A DNA stretch of 14,612 nt from Nitrospirota bacterium (GTDB taxonomy: Bacteria > Nitrospinota_A > UBA7883), in contig DRJW01000279.1 in assembly GCA_011052055.1 (NCBI GenBank), forward strand, positions 1 through 14,612, read 5' to 3'. The notes under the pieces were generated by a model. It made no database searches and had not been told where the DNA came from. It was given only the letters and a program-made list of their open reading frames with translations. Of the stretch, positions 6,949 to 14,400 are shown piece after piece (positions within the stretch are counted from its first letter, which is position 1; each line of letters opens with the position of its first letter). The position numbers and the translations under genes are program-made.

Positions 6949-6980
6949 TTGACGCCGACTAATTGTAATTGTCGGCGCCT
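6949..6980. repeat. Palindromic 32-bp repeat, copy 2
   Basis: This is an exact copy of 6846-6877, 103 bases further on, with arms at 6953-6959 and 6971-6977. The 71 bases between the copies are unrelated in sequence to the repeat. Two copies are too few, and the intervening unit is too long, for a CRISPR array. Confidence 0.85.
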
Positions 6981-7004
6981 TGCGTTATAAGTAGGGGAAA
7001 TCTT

Positions 7005-7052
7005 CTCTCCACCTTTTCGAGGGGGAGTGGTCGTTAGACCGAGGGGGTGTTC
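7005..7052. repeat. REP-like G-rich intergenic repeat
   Basis: CGAGGGGG occurs at 7018-7025 and 7040-7047, flanking the small hairpin GGTC-gtta-GACC (7029-7040). On the minus strand this reads as CCCCCTCG units. Such paired C-rich units are common in dispersed bacterial intergenic repeats. Membership in a genome-wide family is inferred. Confidence 0.45.
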
Positions 7053-7060
7053 ATATTTCT

Positions 7061-7130
7061 TGTCATACCGGACTTGATCCGGTATCTCATTCTTCAGGAG
7101 CAAGACCCCGGATCGGTGTCCGAGGTGACA
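7061..7130. repeat. MITE/REP-like palindromic element
   Basis: The roughly 70-bp unit starts with TGTCA and ends with the inverted copy TGACA (7126-7130). Just inside the left end is a perfect hairpin, ATACCGGA (7065-7072) and TCCGGTAT (7078-7085), around CTTGA. The right half contains the related TCGGTGTCCGA. The GTCATACCGGACTTGATCCGG pattern is familiar from dispersed repeats in many proteobacterial genomes. No coding capacity is seen. Confidence 0.6.
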
Positions 7131-7141
7131 GTGTATGGCGC

Positions 7142-7206
7142 CACACCAAGTGTGCATGGGCAAACCTATCTGTTTGCCCATGAGGGCGGACACACAGATC
7201 CGCCTC
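7142..7206. repeat. Cluster of three hairpins
   Basis: Three hairpins follow one another. CACAC-caa-GTGTG spans 7142-7154. CATGGGCAAAC (7155-7165) pairs perfectly with GTTTGCCCATG (7172-7182). GGCGGA (7185-7190) pairs with TCCGCC (7199-7204). The middle stem of 11 perfect base pairs is the strongest in the window. No T-tract follows any of them, so they resemble dispersed repeats more than terminators. Confidence 0.6.
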
Positions 7207-7557
7207 TTTACCCCTGCGCATAATATCCAAGCTATCTTGCCGCATCCTCTCAGGTTGATGTTCCAATTCAAAATCATCGAACGAAAACGATATAATACGG
7301 ATAATTTTAAGACGCCGTTATAATACGCTCACGATGGCTCCGTTTGTATCCATCCAGCTGATGTGACCGCTATCTGGCTCTATGAGGTTTTTCCACATGC
7401 ATTGGTATCAGAATGGAACAATGCACTGCTCAAATATTTCACTTTTATGCGATTGATTTTTTTTAATCAAAGTTTTTCATTCAGTCCGATCAGTTTTACA
7501 TTAAAATACACGGCTTCGTATTAAAATACATAATAGCAATGCGCGCTTAAGGGGATC
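7207..7557. other. Gene-free, AT-rich upstream region of the diiron protein gene
   Basis: No convincing gene is seen. TATAATACG occurs at 7291-7299 and again at 7319-7327. The first has a weak -35 (TTCAAA, 7267-7272, 18-base spacer). GATT-tttttt-AATC-like sequence near 7451-7475 could fold weakly. Just before the gene, ATTAAAATACA occurs at 7500-7510 and 7520-7530. AAGGGG (7549-7554) precedes the ATG by only three bases. Confidence 0.5.
7500..7530. promoter_or_regulatory. Paired 11-bp AT-rich repeats, candidate binding site
   Basis: ATTAAAATACA is repeated exactly with a 20-base period, about two helical turns. This places both copies on the same DNA face, 28 to 58 bases before the diiron protein start. 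The spacing fits a dimeric regulator site, but no regulator is known here. Confidence 0.3.
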
Positions 7558-8289
7558 ATGCCAGATATAGATTTGAGCGATTCTGTCGCTGTCACAAGCG
7601 ATATTCACTGGGTAGGTTTCTACGATGAAGAGGCGCGCCTCCATTGCAACCCCTACCTGTTGATCGATGGCGAGGATGTAGCGCTGATCGACCCTGGCTC
7701 CATACCTCATTTCCCGACAGTTATGCGAAAAGTAATAGATATCGTCTCCCCTGAAGATATCTCTACAATTATCATAAGCCATCAAGACCCGGACGTTTGC
7801 GGCAATCTTGCTGTAATGGAGGACGTGATAGGGAGAAAAGACCTGAAAATCTTCGCGCACAGTAATACTATCCGGCTTTTGCGCCATTATGGAATCCGCT
7901 CCACCCCTTATGCCGTGGATAAAAACAGCTATAAGGCTACGCTAAAAAGCGGCAGGGCTCTGGAGTTTATATTCACGCCATACCTGCACTCTCCCGGAGC
8001 GATCGCCACCTATGATAAAAAAACACGCTCTCTTTTCAGCTCGGATATTTTTGGGGCGGTATCAAAAAACTGGAGCCTGTTCGCCCAGGGTGATTTTTTA
8101 AAACCAATGGACGAATTTCACAGGTTGTACATGCCAAGCGGGTCGATACTTGCGCGCTGTATGGAAAATTTATCTGGCCTTGAAATCGACAGGATTCTGC
8201 CGCAACATGGCTCCATTCTCGAAGGAGCGAACGTTCAAAGGGCGATTGAACACCTCAAGACCTTGCCGTGCGGGGTAGATATTTTATAG
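7558..8289 (+). CDS. Metallo-beta-lactamase-fold diiron protein (ODP/flavodiiron-like)
   Basis: The 243-residue protein has the MBL fold with the spacing of the flavodiiron/ODP family. The metal-site motifs are HQDPD (H75, D77, D79), H144 in PYLHSPG, D163 in SSDIFG, and H217 in LPQHGS. Flavodiiron proteins reduce O2 or NO at a diiron site using a C-terminal flavodoxin domain. That domain is absent here, as in the stand-alone ODP proteins described as oxygen sensors in chemotaxis. The His that follows the last Asp of the first motif in classical enzymes is V80 here. AAGGGG precedes the ATG closely. The gene ends eight bases before the likely start of the PAS-GGDEF gene, so the two are probably co-translated. 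An O2-sensing or O2-reporting role is inferred. A hydrolase role is less likely, given the Asp at the second motif position and the ODP-like spacing. Confidence 0.82.
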   Translation: MPDIDLSDSVAVTSDIHWVGFYDEEARLHCNPYLLIDGEDVALIDPGSIPHFPTVMRKVIDIVSPEDISTIIISHQDPDVCGNLAVMEDVIGRKDLKIFAHSNTIRLLRHYGIRSTPYAVDKNSYKATLKSGRALEFIFTPYLHSPGAIATYDKKTRSLFSSDIFGAVSKNWSLFAQGDFLKPMDEFHRLYMPSGSILARCMENLSGLEIDRILPQHGSILEGANVQRAIEHLKTLPCGVDIL

Positions 8290-8297
8290 CGTATAAC

Positions 8298-11285
8298 ATG
8301 GCGGACAATATACTCACAACCGCCGCAAAGCGCGGTTTGGACACGCAAGAGATAAACAAAAACCTCACGGAAAAAGCTTTTCGCCTGCGTTGCCTGGCGT
8401 ATTTATCCAATGTAAAAGCCGACCTGCTTACTGAAACTATTTTCAGCATGCGAAAGAGCAAGTCGGCTCTTAGCGCCGAGATCAGGCAACGCAAACTCAT
8501 CGAAGAAAAGTTACGTAAAAGCCATGACCTTTATCGCCAGATGTTCACCAATAACAGCGCTGTTAAAACTCTTATCGACCCCAGGACGGGCGATATCGTA
8601 GACGCAAATCCCTCAGCGTGCAAATTCTACGGGTACACACGACAAGAGCTCACTTCGATGAAAGCCTGGGATATAAGCGTACTTCAAGAAGAGGAGTGCC
8701 GCAGGGAAATGGCTATGGCCGAAGCTGAAACATGCACATACTTTTGCTTTCAGAACGTGACAAAATCGGGGGAAATCAGGGAAGTGGAGGTTTATTCGAG
8801 CCCTATAAACACCGGCGGCGACAATCTCATTCATTCGATTATTCACGATATCACCGACCGGAAGAGGGCGGAGGAAACGGCGAATGAGCATAAAGAAAAG
8901 CTGATGACACTTATCAACTCTTCGCCTGACTCCATTTTTTTTAAAGATGGTAAAGGACGATGGCAAATAGTAAATGACGCCGGTCTCGACCTGTTTAAAT
9001 TGTCAGGGGTTGATTACGTTGGGAAAAAGGACTCTGAACTGGCGCATTTAGCCGATAGTATTTATAGCGACTCGCTTGGTATGTGTGAAGGAACTGATGA
9101 GGAGACCTGGCAAGAAGGGAGGCAAACCAGATGCGAGGAAGTGGTTCCGTCGCCAGGCGGGCCTTCCACCGTTCTAGACGTTATAAAGGTTCCTCTTTTC
9201 AACAAAGATGGAAGCCGCAAAGCGATTGTTATTATCGGGCGCGATATCACGGAGAGCAGAAAAGATAGAGAAAGGCTTGAGGAAAGCGAGGAATGGTTTC
9301 GTGTGATAACGGCGTCGGCCAACGACGCGATCGTAGTCATTGATGATGAAGATAAAATTACTTACTGGAACCAGGCGGCCGAGCGTGTTTATGGCCACAC
9401 ATCCGAAGAAGCCGTGGGCCAGACACTTCATGATCTTGTGATTCCTGACTCAATAAGAGAAAGATATATTCAATGGTATGAAAATTTCAAAAACTCCGGT
9501 GAGCAGTTTTATCCGGGACAGACCGTTGTCAGGAGAGGAGTCAGAAAAAACGGTGAAGAGTTCCCTATGGAGCTTTCAGTGGCCACCGTTAAAATTCGGG
9601 GTAAATTTTACGCTGTCGGTTTTGTCCGTGACGCGACCGAACGGCTGAAGATACAGGCAAATCTGGAAAAATCTCTTTCTGTCCACCACGCTACTTTAGA
9701 ATCCACAGCCGACGGAATGCTTGTGGTGGATCATGAGGGAAAGGTGGTCAGTTTTAACAGAAAATTTCTTTTGATGTGGCGTATTCCTCATGCGCTGGCG
9801 CAATCGGGAAATGACATCAAGCTGGTGGAGTTTGTTCTGGATCAGCTAAAAAAACCGGATGATTTTACCGCCAGAATAAAGGAGTTGTATTCAAAGCCGG
9901 AAGAAGAAAGCTTCGATCTTCTCGAATTCAAGGATGACCGGATTTTCGAGCGATATTCAACATCGCAGAAAATCGACGGACAAAGCGTCGGCCGGGTATG
10001 GAGCTTCCGGGATGTCACCGAACGGAAAAAAATGGAGAACATGCTCCATGAAACCTTGCTGGAGATGAACACGATTCTCGACAGCCTTGAAGTGGGTATT
10101 ACTTTTGTCCGGTCTGAAAAAATAAACTGGGTAAATCAAAAAATGCTGGACATGTTCGGCTACTCAAGAAACGAGGTGGATGGCGAGCCTGTGGAGATAT
10201 TCCACACTTCATCAGGTTCTTTCACACAACTCAAAGATGAGGCCCTTCCTGTCATAACAAGCGGTAAAATCCATCTCGACGAGCGGCTTATGAAACGAAA
10301 AGACGGATCGAGTTTCTGGTGCAGGCTTATCGGGAAAGCCATCGATCCGGACGAGCGGGATAAAGGTAGCATATGGATTGTAGAGGATATTACCGAACGA
10401 AAACGGGTTGCGGAAAAATTGCGGCTCGACGCGGCGGTATTGGAGAACACTACAGAGGGGGTTATAATCACCGACGCCAATTGCGTGATACTATCGGTCA
10501 ATCCCGCTTTTGTCAGAATTACAGGATTTCGCGCCAAAGAAGTAATTGGCGCAAAACCGAGCGTCTTGTCATCCGGCCGGCATGACAAAAAGTTTTACGA
10601 GGATGTCTGGAGCGAGCTTCTCGCAAAAGGCGAGTGGGAAGGTGTGTTCTGGAACAAGCGCAAAAATGGAGAAGTTTATCCTCATGAGGCGACTATAACC
10701 GCGATAAAGGATGAGCAGGGGAATACTACTCAATACGCTTCTATTTTCAGGGATGTTACAGACCGAAAACGGCAGGAGGAGCAGATCAAATACCTTGCGT
10801 TCCACGATCCGCTGACAGACCTTCCCAACCGCAAGCTCTTTTTCGACAGGATTGAGGTCGAACTTGCGCGCGCCAAAAGAGAAAAGGAGAAACTTTCGAT
10901 AATGTTCGTAGATCTGGACAATTTCAAGAAAATAAACGACTCAATGGGCCATGATGTCGGTGATAAACTCCTTAAAAAAATGGCCGGGCGCCTCAAAAAG
11001 TGCATACGCGAAAGCGACACGGTATCGAGACTGGGCGGCGATGAGTTTATCTTGCTTTTGCCGAACATATCCGACAAAGCGGGAGTGAAAAAAATCGCAA
11101 AAAAGATTCTCGCCGAGGCCAAAGCGCCCATACTGATCGGTTCGCATAAGATTTCAATAACCGCCAGCATTGGATTGAGCATGTATCCGAAAGACGGCGA
11201 CGGGCCGGATACGCTGGTAAAAAAAGCGGACGACGCCATGTACGCCGTCAAGCAGAGCGGAAGGAACAACTACAAGTTCTGCTGA
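8298..11285 (+). CDS. Six-PAS diguanylate cyclase (GGDEF)
   Basis: The 995-residue protein makes c-di-GMP from two GTP. An N-terminal helical region (1-75) is followed by six PAS/PAC units at about 78-190, 201-320, 332-446, 460-575, 590-700 and 711-823, most ending in a D(I/V)T(D/E)RK junction. The GGDEF domain (830-995) has the active site GGDEF at 913-917. It also has an intact inhibitory I-site, RESD at 904-907, exactly five residues upstream, so product inhibition is expected. No EAL domain and no membrane segment are visible, so it is probably a soluble sensor. I chose ATG 8298, eight bases after the stop of the diiron gene. A GTG at 8268 in the same frame would overlap that gene by 22 bases and adds only ten residues. 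Neither start has a good ribosome binding site. PAS cofactors cannot be told from the sequence. Confidence 0.93.
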   Translation: MADNILTTAAKRGLDTQEINKNLTEKAFRLRCLAYLSNVKADLLTETIFSMRKSKSALSAEIRQRKLIEEKLRKSHDLYRQMFTNNSAVKTLIDPRTGDIVDANPSACKFYGYTRQELTSMKAWDISVLQEEECRREMAMAEAETCTYFCFQNVTKSGEIREVEVYSSPINTGGDNLIHSIIHDITDRKRAEETANEHKEKLMTLINSSPDSIFFKDGKGRWQIVNDAGLDLFKLSGVDYVGKKDSELAHLADSIYSDSLGMCEGTDEETWQEGRQTRCEEVVPSPGGPSTVLDVIKVPLFNKDGSRKAIVIIGRDITESRKDRERLEESEEWFRVITASANDAIVVIDDEDKITYWNQAAERVYGHTSEEAVGQTLHDLVIPDSIRERYIQWYENFKNSGEQFYPGQTVVRRGVRKNGEEFPMELSVATVKIRGKFYAVGFVRDATERLKIQANLEKSLSVHHATLESTADGMLVVDHEGKVVSFNRKFLLMWRIPHALAQSGNDIKLVEFVLDQLKKPDDFTARIKELYSKPEEESFDLLEFKDDRIFERYSTSQKIDGQSVGRVWSFRDVTERKKMENMLHETLLEMNTILDSLEVGITFVRSEKINWVNQKMLDMFGYSRNEVDGEPVEIFHTSSGSFTQLKDEALPVITSGKIHLDERLMKRKDGSSFWCRLIGKAIDPDERDKGSIWIVEDITERKRVAEKLRLDAAVLENTTEGVIITDANCVILSVNPAFVRITGFRAKEVIGAKPSVLSSGRHDKKFYEDVWSELLAKGEWEGVFWNKRKNGEVYPHEATITAIKDEQGNTTQYASIFRDVTDRKRQEEQIKYLAFHDPLTDLPNRKLFFDRIEVELARAKREKEKLSIMFVDLDNFKKINDSMGHDVGDKLLKKMAGRLKKCIRESDTVSRLGGDEFILLLPNISDKAGVKKIAKKILAEAKAPILIGSHKISITASIGLSMYPKDGDGPDTLVKKADDAMYAVKQSGRNNYKFC

Positions 11286-11534
11286 TAACCCAAATGGCAA
11301 TTTGTAAAATCAGGAGACAGCCAGGCTTCTCTATCCATACTTGGCGTGTAAAAAGTTTTTGATGATATCGCTTTATTACCTCAGCTTTTCAATTATTTGA
11401 TTTAATAGCCATTAAAATATTTTTAAATTTTCATGAAGGGCGATGTCAAATAAATGGCGCGACATAGGCGCCAATCCCATATGATAGTCATCATTTAACC
11501 ATTCCAGGTCGCAAGCTTACGAAGGGGAACCGGT
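11286..11534. other. Intergenic region upstream of acetyl-CoA synthetase
   Basis: These 249 AT-rich bases contain no gene. TGGCGC and GCGCCA (around 11454-11474) form a short inverted repeat about 60 bases before the acs start and could be an operator. ATGA-tag-TCAT lies shortly after. No hairpin with a T-run marks the end of the upstream gene, and no clear -35/-10 pair or riboswitch was recognised. Confidence 0.4.
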
Positions 11535-13514
11535 ATGTCGTCTGAAACAATTGAATCTGTAATGACTGAAGATCGTACTTTCGAGCCTTCCGATGAATTC
11601 AGAAAAAACGCGCATGTAAAAAGTTTCGCCGAGTACAAGCGAATCCATAAAAGATCTGTGGAGGATCCCGAAGGATTCTGGGGAGAAAAAGCCGAAGAGC
11701 TGGACTGGTTCAAAAAATGGGATAAAGTCAAAGAAGGCGGCTTTGACAAAGTAGACTTTAAATGGTTTACCGGGGGGAAAATCAATGTCTCCTACAACTG
11801 CCTGGATCGTCATCTCAACACTCAGATAAAAAACAAGGCGGCTATCATCTGGCAGGGTGAGCCGGAGGAGGATGTGCGAATCCTCACTTACCAGCAGATG
11901 CATCGCGAGGTATGCCGTTTCGCCAACGTTTTAAAAAAGCATGGGATAAACCGGGGTGACAGGATAATGCTGTATATGCCGATGATTCCGGAACTTGCCA
12001 TAGCCATGCTCGCCTGCACGAGGATAGGCGTTGTCCACAGCAAAGTATATGGCGGCTTTAGCGCGCAGGCGATTTTCGAAAGGGCCAACGACTGTGGGGC
12101 CAAGGCCATTGTCACCGCCGACGGCGGGTATCGTGGAGGGAAAATCATCCCTTTAAAAAATATTGTCGATTCAGCTTTGGAGCAAATTCCAACAATAAAA
12201 ACATGCTTTGTCTTCAAACGTGTCGGCGCCGGGGATATAACCATGGTAAAAGGGCGCGATCTATGGTGGCACGAGGAGATGGCAGACGAAGATATAAAAA
12301 GCTACTGCCCCTGCGAGGAGATGGACGCCGAGGATCCTCTCTTTATCTTGTACACATCAGGAAGCACCGGCAAACCAAAAGGCGTCCTGCATACAACCGG
12401 AGGGTACCTTGTCTACGCCAAGCAGACCTTCAAGTGGATTTTCGATTACCACGACGAAGACACATACTGGTGCACGGCTGACATAGGCTGGATCACAGGA
12501 CATACATACATAGTGTACGGGCCGCTTTGTAACGGCGCCACCAGCCTTATGTTCGAAGGTGTGCCCACCTACCCGGACGCCAGCAGGTTCTGGAAAATAG
12601 TTGAAAAATTCAAGGTGAACATTTTCTACACGGCGCCTACGGCGATCCGCGCGTTGATGGCCAGAGGAGATCAATGGCTTGGACGTTACGATATTTCCAG
12701 CCTGCGGCTTTTGGGAACCGTCGGTGAGCCGATCAATCCAGAGGCGTGGATCTGGTATCACAAAAATATAGGTAAGGAAAAATGCCCTATCGTCGATACA
12801 TTCTGGCAGACGGAAAATGGCGGGATAATTTTTACAGCGCTACCGGGAGCCATAACAACCAAACCTGGCTCGACCACTTTTCCGTTTCCTGGCGTAGACC
12901 CTGTCATACTTAACAAAGACGGCTCTGAAACCAAGACCGGTGAGGGTGGATATCTTTGCATTAAACAGCCGTGGCCGGGAATGATGCGAACCGTCTACGG
13001 AAGCCATGAAAAATTTGTGGAGACTTATTTCAGTCAATACAAAGGCTGTTTTTTCACCTCGGACGGAGCCAGGCAAGACAAGGATGGCTACTTCTGGATC
13101 ATGGGCCGGGTCGATGACGTGCTTAATATCTCAGGCCACAGGATCGGCACCGCCGAAGTTGAAAGCGCCCTGGTCTCCCACGACTACGTGGCCGAGGCCG
13201 CAGTTGTCGGGTATCCGCACAAGATCAAGGGACAGGGCATCTATGCGTATGTGACGCTGGTGTCCGGACACGACGGCAAAGATGAGAGCGATCTGAAAAA
13301 AGAGTTGATAAAACATATCACAAAAGAAATCGGGCCGATCGCAAGGCCGGACAAAATCCAGTTTTCCCCGGCTCTTCCAAAAACCAGAAGCGGCAAGATA
13401 ATGCGCCGTATCCTGCGGAAAATAGCCGAGGGCGCCACAGATGACCTGGGGGATACGTCAACGCTCGCCGATCCTACGGTCGTAAGCTCTCTTATCAAAG
13501 AAAGGATCGAATAG
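11535..13514 (+). CDS. acs: Acetyl-CoA synthetase (AMP-forming)
   Basis: The 659-residue enzyme activates acetate to acetyl-CoA through acetyl-AMP in the cytoplasm, and its length is normal for the family. The N-terminal part (about 35-130) carries the Acs-type entry domain with DPEGFWGEKAEELDWF. The ATP/AMP-binding P-loop is YTSGSTGKPKG from residue 273. A further conserved stretch is TFWQTENGG. The hinge region is followed by GRVDDVLNISGHRIGTAEVES. The C-terminal lysine K621 in RSGKIMRR is the catalytic residue of the adenylation step and the site usually acetylated in bacterial Acs. AAGGGG (11522-11527) sits seven bases before the ATG, a strong ribosome binding site. It appears to be a single-gene unit: 249 bases separate it from the upstream gene, and the downstream arsR has its own promoter. 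Confidence 0.97.
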   Translation: MSSETIESVMTEDRTFEPSDEFRKNAHVKSFAEYKRIHKRSVEDPEGFWGEKAEELDWFKKWDKVKEGGFDKVDFKWFTGGKINVSYNCLDRHLNTQIKNKAAIIWQGEPEEDVRILTYQQMHREVCRFANVLKKHGINRGDRIMLYMPMIPELAIAMLACTRIGVVHSKVYGGFSAQAIFERANDCGAKAIVTADGGYRGGKIIPLKNIVDSALEQIPTIKTCFVFKRVGAGDITMVKGRDLWWHEEMADEDIKSYCPCEEMDAEDPLFILYTSGSTGKPKGVLHTTGGYLVYAKQTFKWIFDYHDEDTYWCTADIGWITGHTYIVYGPLCNGATSLMFEGVPTYPDASRFWKIVEKFKVNIFYTAPTAIRALMARGDQWLGRYDISSLRLLGTVGEPINPEAWIWYHKNIGKEKCPIVDTFWQTENGGIIFTALPGAITTKPGSTTFPFPGVDPVILNKDGSETKTGEGGYLCIKQPWPGMMRTVYGSHEKFVETYFSQYKGCFFTSDGARQDKDGYFWIMGRVDDVLNISGHRIGTAEVESALVSHDYVAEAAVVGYPHKIKGQGIYAYVTLVSGHDGKDESDLKKELIKHITKEIGPIARPDKIQFSPALPKTRSGKIMRRILRKIAEGATDDLGDTSTLADPTVVSSLIKERIE

Positions 13515-13537
13515 AAGCCCCCAATCTTCCCGCAACC

Positions 13538-13566
13538 TTGACATCCCTCCCTTTTATTTTTATAAT
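13538..13566 (+). promoter_or_regulatory. Consensus sigma-70 promoter of the ars operon
   Basis: TTGACA (13538-13543) and TATAAT (13561-13566) are both perfect consensus boxes with the ideal 17-base spacer. The -10 box is followed by TAGCTA and AT-rich sequence up to 13582, where ArsR repressors often bind. This strong promoter would need repression, which fits autoregulation by the arsR gene that follows. Confidence 0.85.
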
Positions 13567-13600
13567 TAGCTAAATAACATAATGGAAGAAAAGCGGCTCT

Positions 13601-13969
13601 ATGCAAAGCGTTCTCCGCATTACCAAGGCGCTGGCGGACAATAACAGGCTTCGGATTATAATGGCTCTTGGAGAGTCATCCGAATTATGCGCCTGCCAGA
13701 TTATTGCACTGCTTGAGATATCAGGCGCCACTGTTTCACGGCACTTATCCATACTGCAAAATGCCGGGCTGTTGCAAAGCAGAAAAGATGGACGCTGGAT
13801 GCATTACCGGCTGGTGGACGACAATGCGGATCCGATGGCGCGTGAAGCTCTTGATTGGATATCGCATTCATTGAAAATTAGCAAAAAGTCGAGAAAAGAT
13901 ATCCGCAAACTTAAAACCATATTAAAAACCGACCCTGAGATGCTATGCCAGCGCCAGAGAAAAAACTGA
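13601..13969 (+). CDS. arsR: ArsR-family arsenic-responsive repressor
   Basis: The 122-residue winged-helix protein starts with a helix, then ITKALADNNRLRIIMAL, the classic ArsR/SmtB entry. ELCACQI carries the Cys-x-Cys pair C30/C32 in the position of the As(III)-binding ELCVCDL motif. The recognition helix is SGATVSRHLSIL, followed by a wing (KDGRWMHYRL). It should bind its own promoter and release it when arsenite binds. The third Cys ligand of E. coli ArsR is not obvious; C115 lies far toward the C-terminus. The ATG at 13601 follows GGAAG by about twelve bases. An ATG at 13582 is in another frame and opens only a tiny frame. The gene overlaps arsC by 25 bases, so the two are translationally linked. 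Confidence 0.93.
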   Translation: MQSVLRITKALADNNRLRIIMALGESSELCACQIIALLEISGATVSRHLSILQNAGLLQSRKDGRWMHYRLVDDNADPMAREALDWISHSLKISKKSRKDIRKLKTILKTDPEMLCQRQRKN

Positions 13970-14400
13970 AAATTCTTTTCCTGTGCACTGGAAACTCATG
14001 CCGGAGCCAGATGGCCGAGGGCTGGGCGCGGCGCCTTAAAGGCGATCTTGTCGAGCCATATTCGGCTGGAATAGAAAAGCACGGTTTAAACCCCAACGCC
14101 GTCGAAGTGATGTCGGAGGCAGGCGTCGATATTTCGGGCCACCATTCCAAAACGCTTGATGAGCTGGCGGATGTCAAGTTCGACCATGTTGTCACCGTGT
14201 GCGGCCATGCCAATGAAAAATGCCCCCTGTTTCCAGGCCGCGTACAAAAAGAGCACTGGCCGCTGGCCGACCCGGCAAAGGCGGAGGGAAATAAAGAGGA
14301 AATCATGAATACCTTTAGAGCCACTCGCTCTGAAATTCGCAGGCGTGTAGCCGGCCTTCTTGAGCGGATTTACAATGAAACTTATGATACGGAGAAATAA
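13945..14400 (+). CDS. arsC: Thioredoxin-linked arsenate reductase (low-molecular-weight phosphatase fold)
   Basis: The 151-residue enzyme reduces arsenate to arsenite for export. The phosphatase-type loop is CTGNSCRS, with nucleophile C14 and R20. The redox relay C86/C93 sits in VCGHANEKCP, and the acid residue lies in LADP (D109). These three cysteines place it in the Staphylococcus aureus pI258-type, thioredoxin-coupled family rather than the glutaredoxin-linked E. coli type. The ATG at 13945 lies inside the end of arsR, with a GAG-containing stretch before it. A few extra N-terminal residues precede KILFLC. The stop TAA is immediately followed by the ATG of the efflux gene, so arsR-arsC-acr3 form one transcript. 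Confidence 0.95.
   Translation: MPAPEKKLKILFLCTGNSCRSQMAEGWARRLKGDLVEPYSAGIEKHGLNPNAVEVMSEAGVDISGHHSKTLDELADVKFDHVVTVCGHANEKCPLFPGRVQKEHWPLADPAKAEGNKEEIMNTFRATRSEIRRRVAGLLERIYNETYDTEK

Noticed and set aside
6846..6980. CRISPR array
   Set aside because: There are only two repeat copies with a 71-base gap, the repeat is strongly palindromic and partly coding, and no cas gene is near.
6942..7323. Small coding frames within the repeat-rich intergenic region
   Set aside because: Their content is made of palindromic repeats, no ribosome site is present, and the translated sequence is low in recognisable pattern.
8268..8297. GTG 8268 as the start of the PAS-GGDEF gene
   Set aside because: It overlaps the diiron gene by 22 bases, has no ribosome site, and adds ten residues unlike the family. 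ATG 8298 sits well for coupled translation, but the choice is not certain.
11286..11534. Riboswitch or sigma-54 promoter upstream of acs
   Set aside because: No known riboswitch core was recognised, and TGGC-like sequences lack the matching -12 GC element.
13582..13645. Leader peptide starting at ATG 13582
   Set aside because: It is a short out-of-frame opening through the arsR start with no conserved feature, and ArsR control does not require one.
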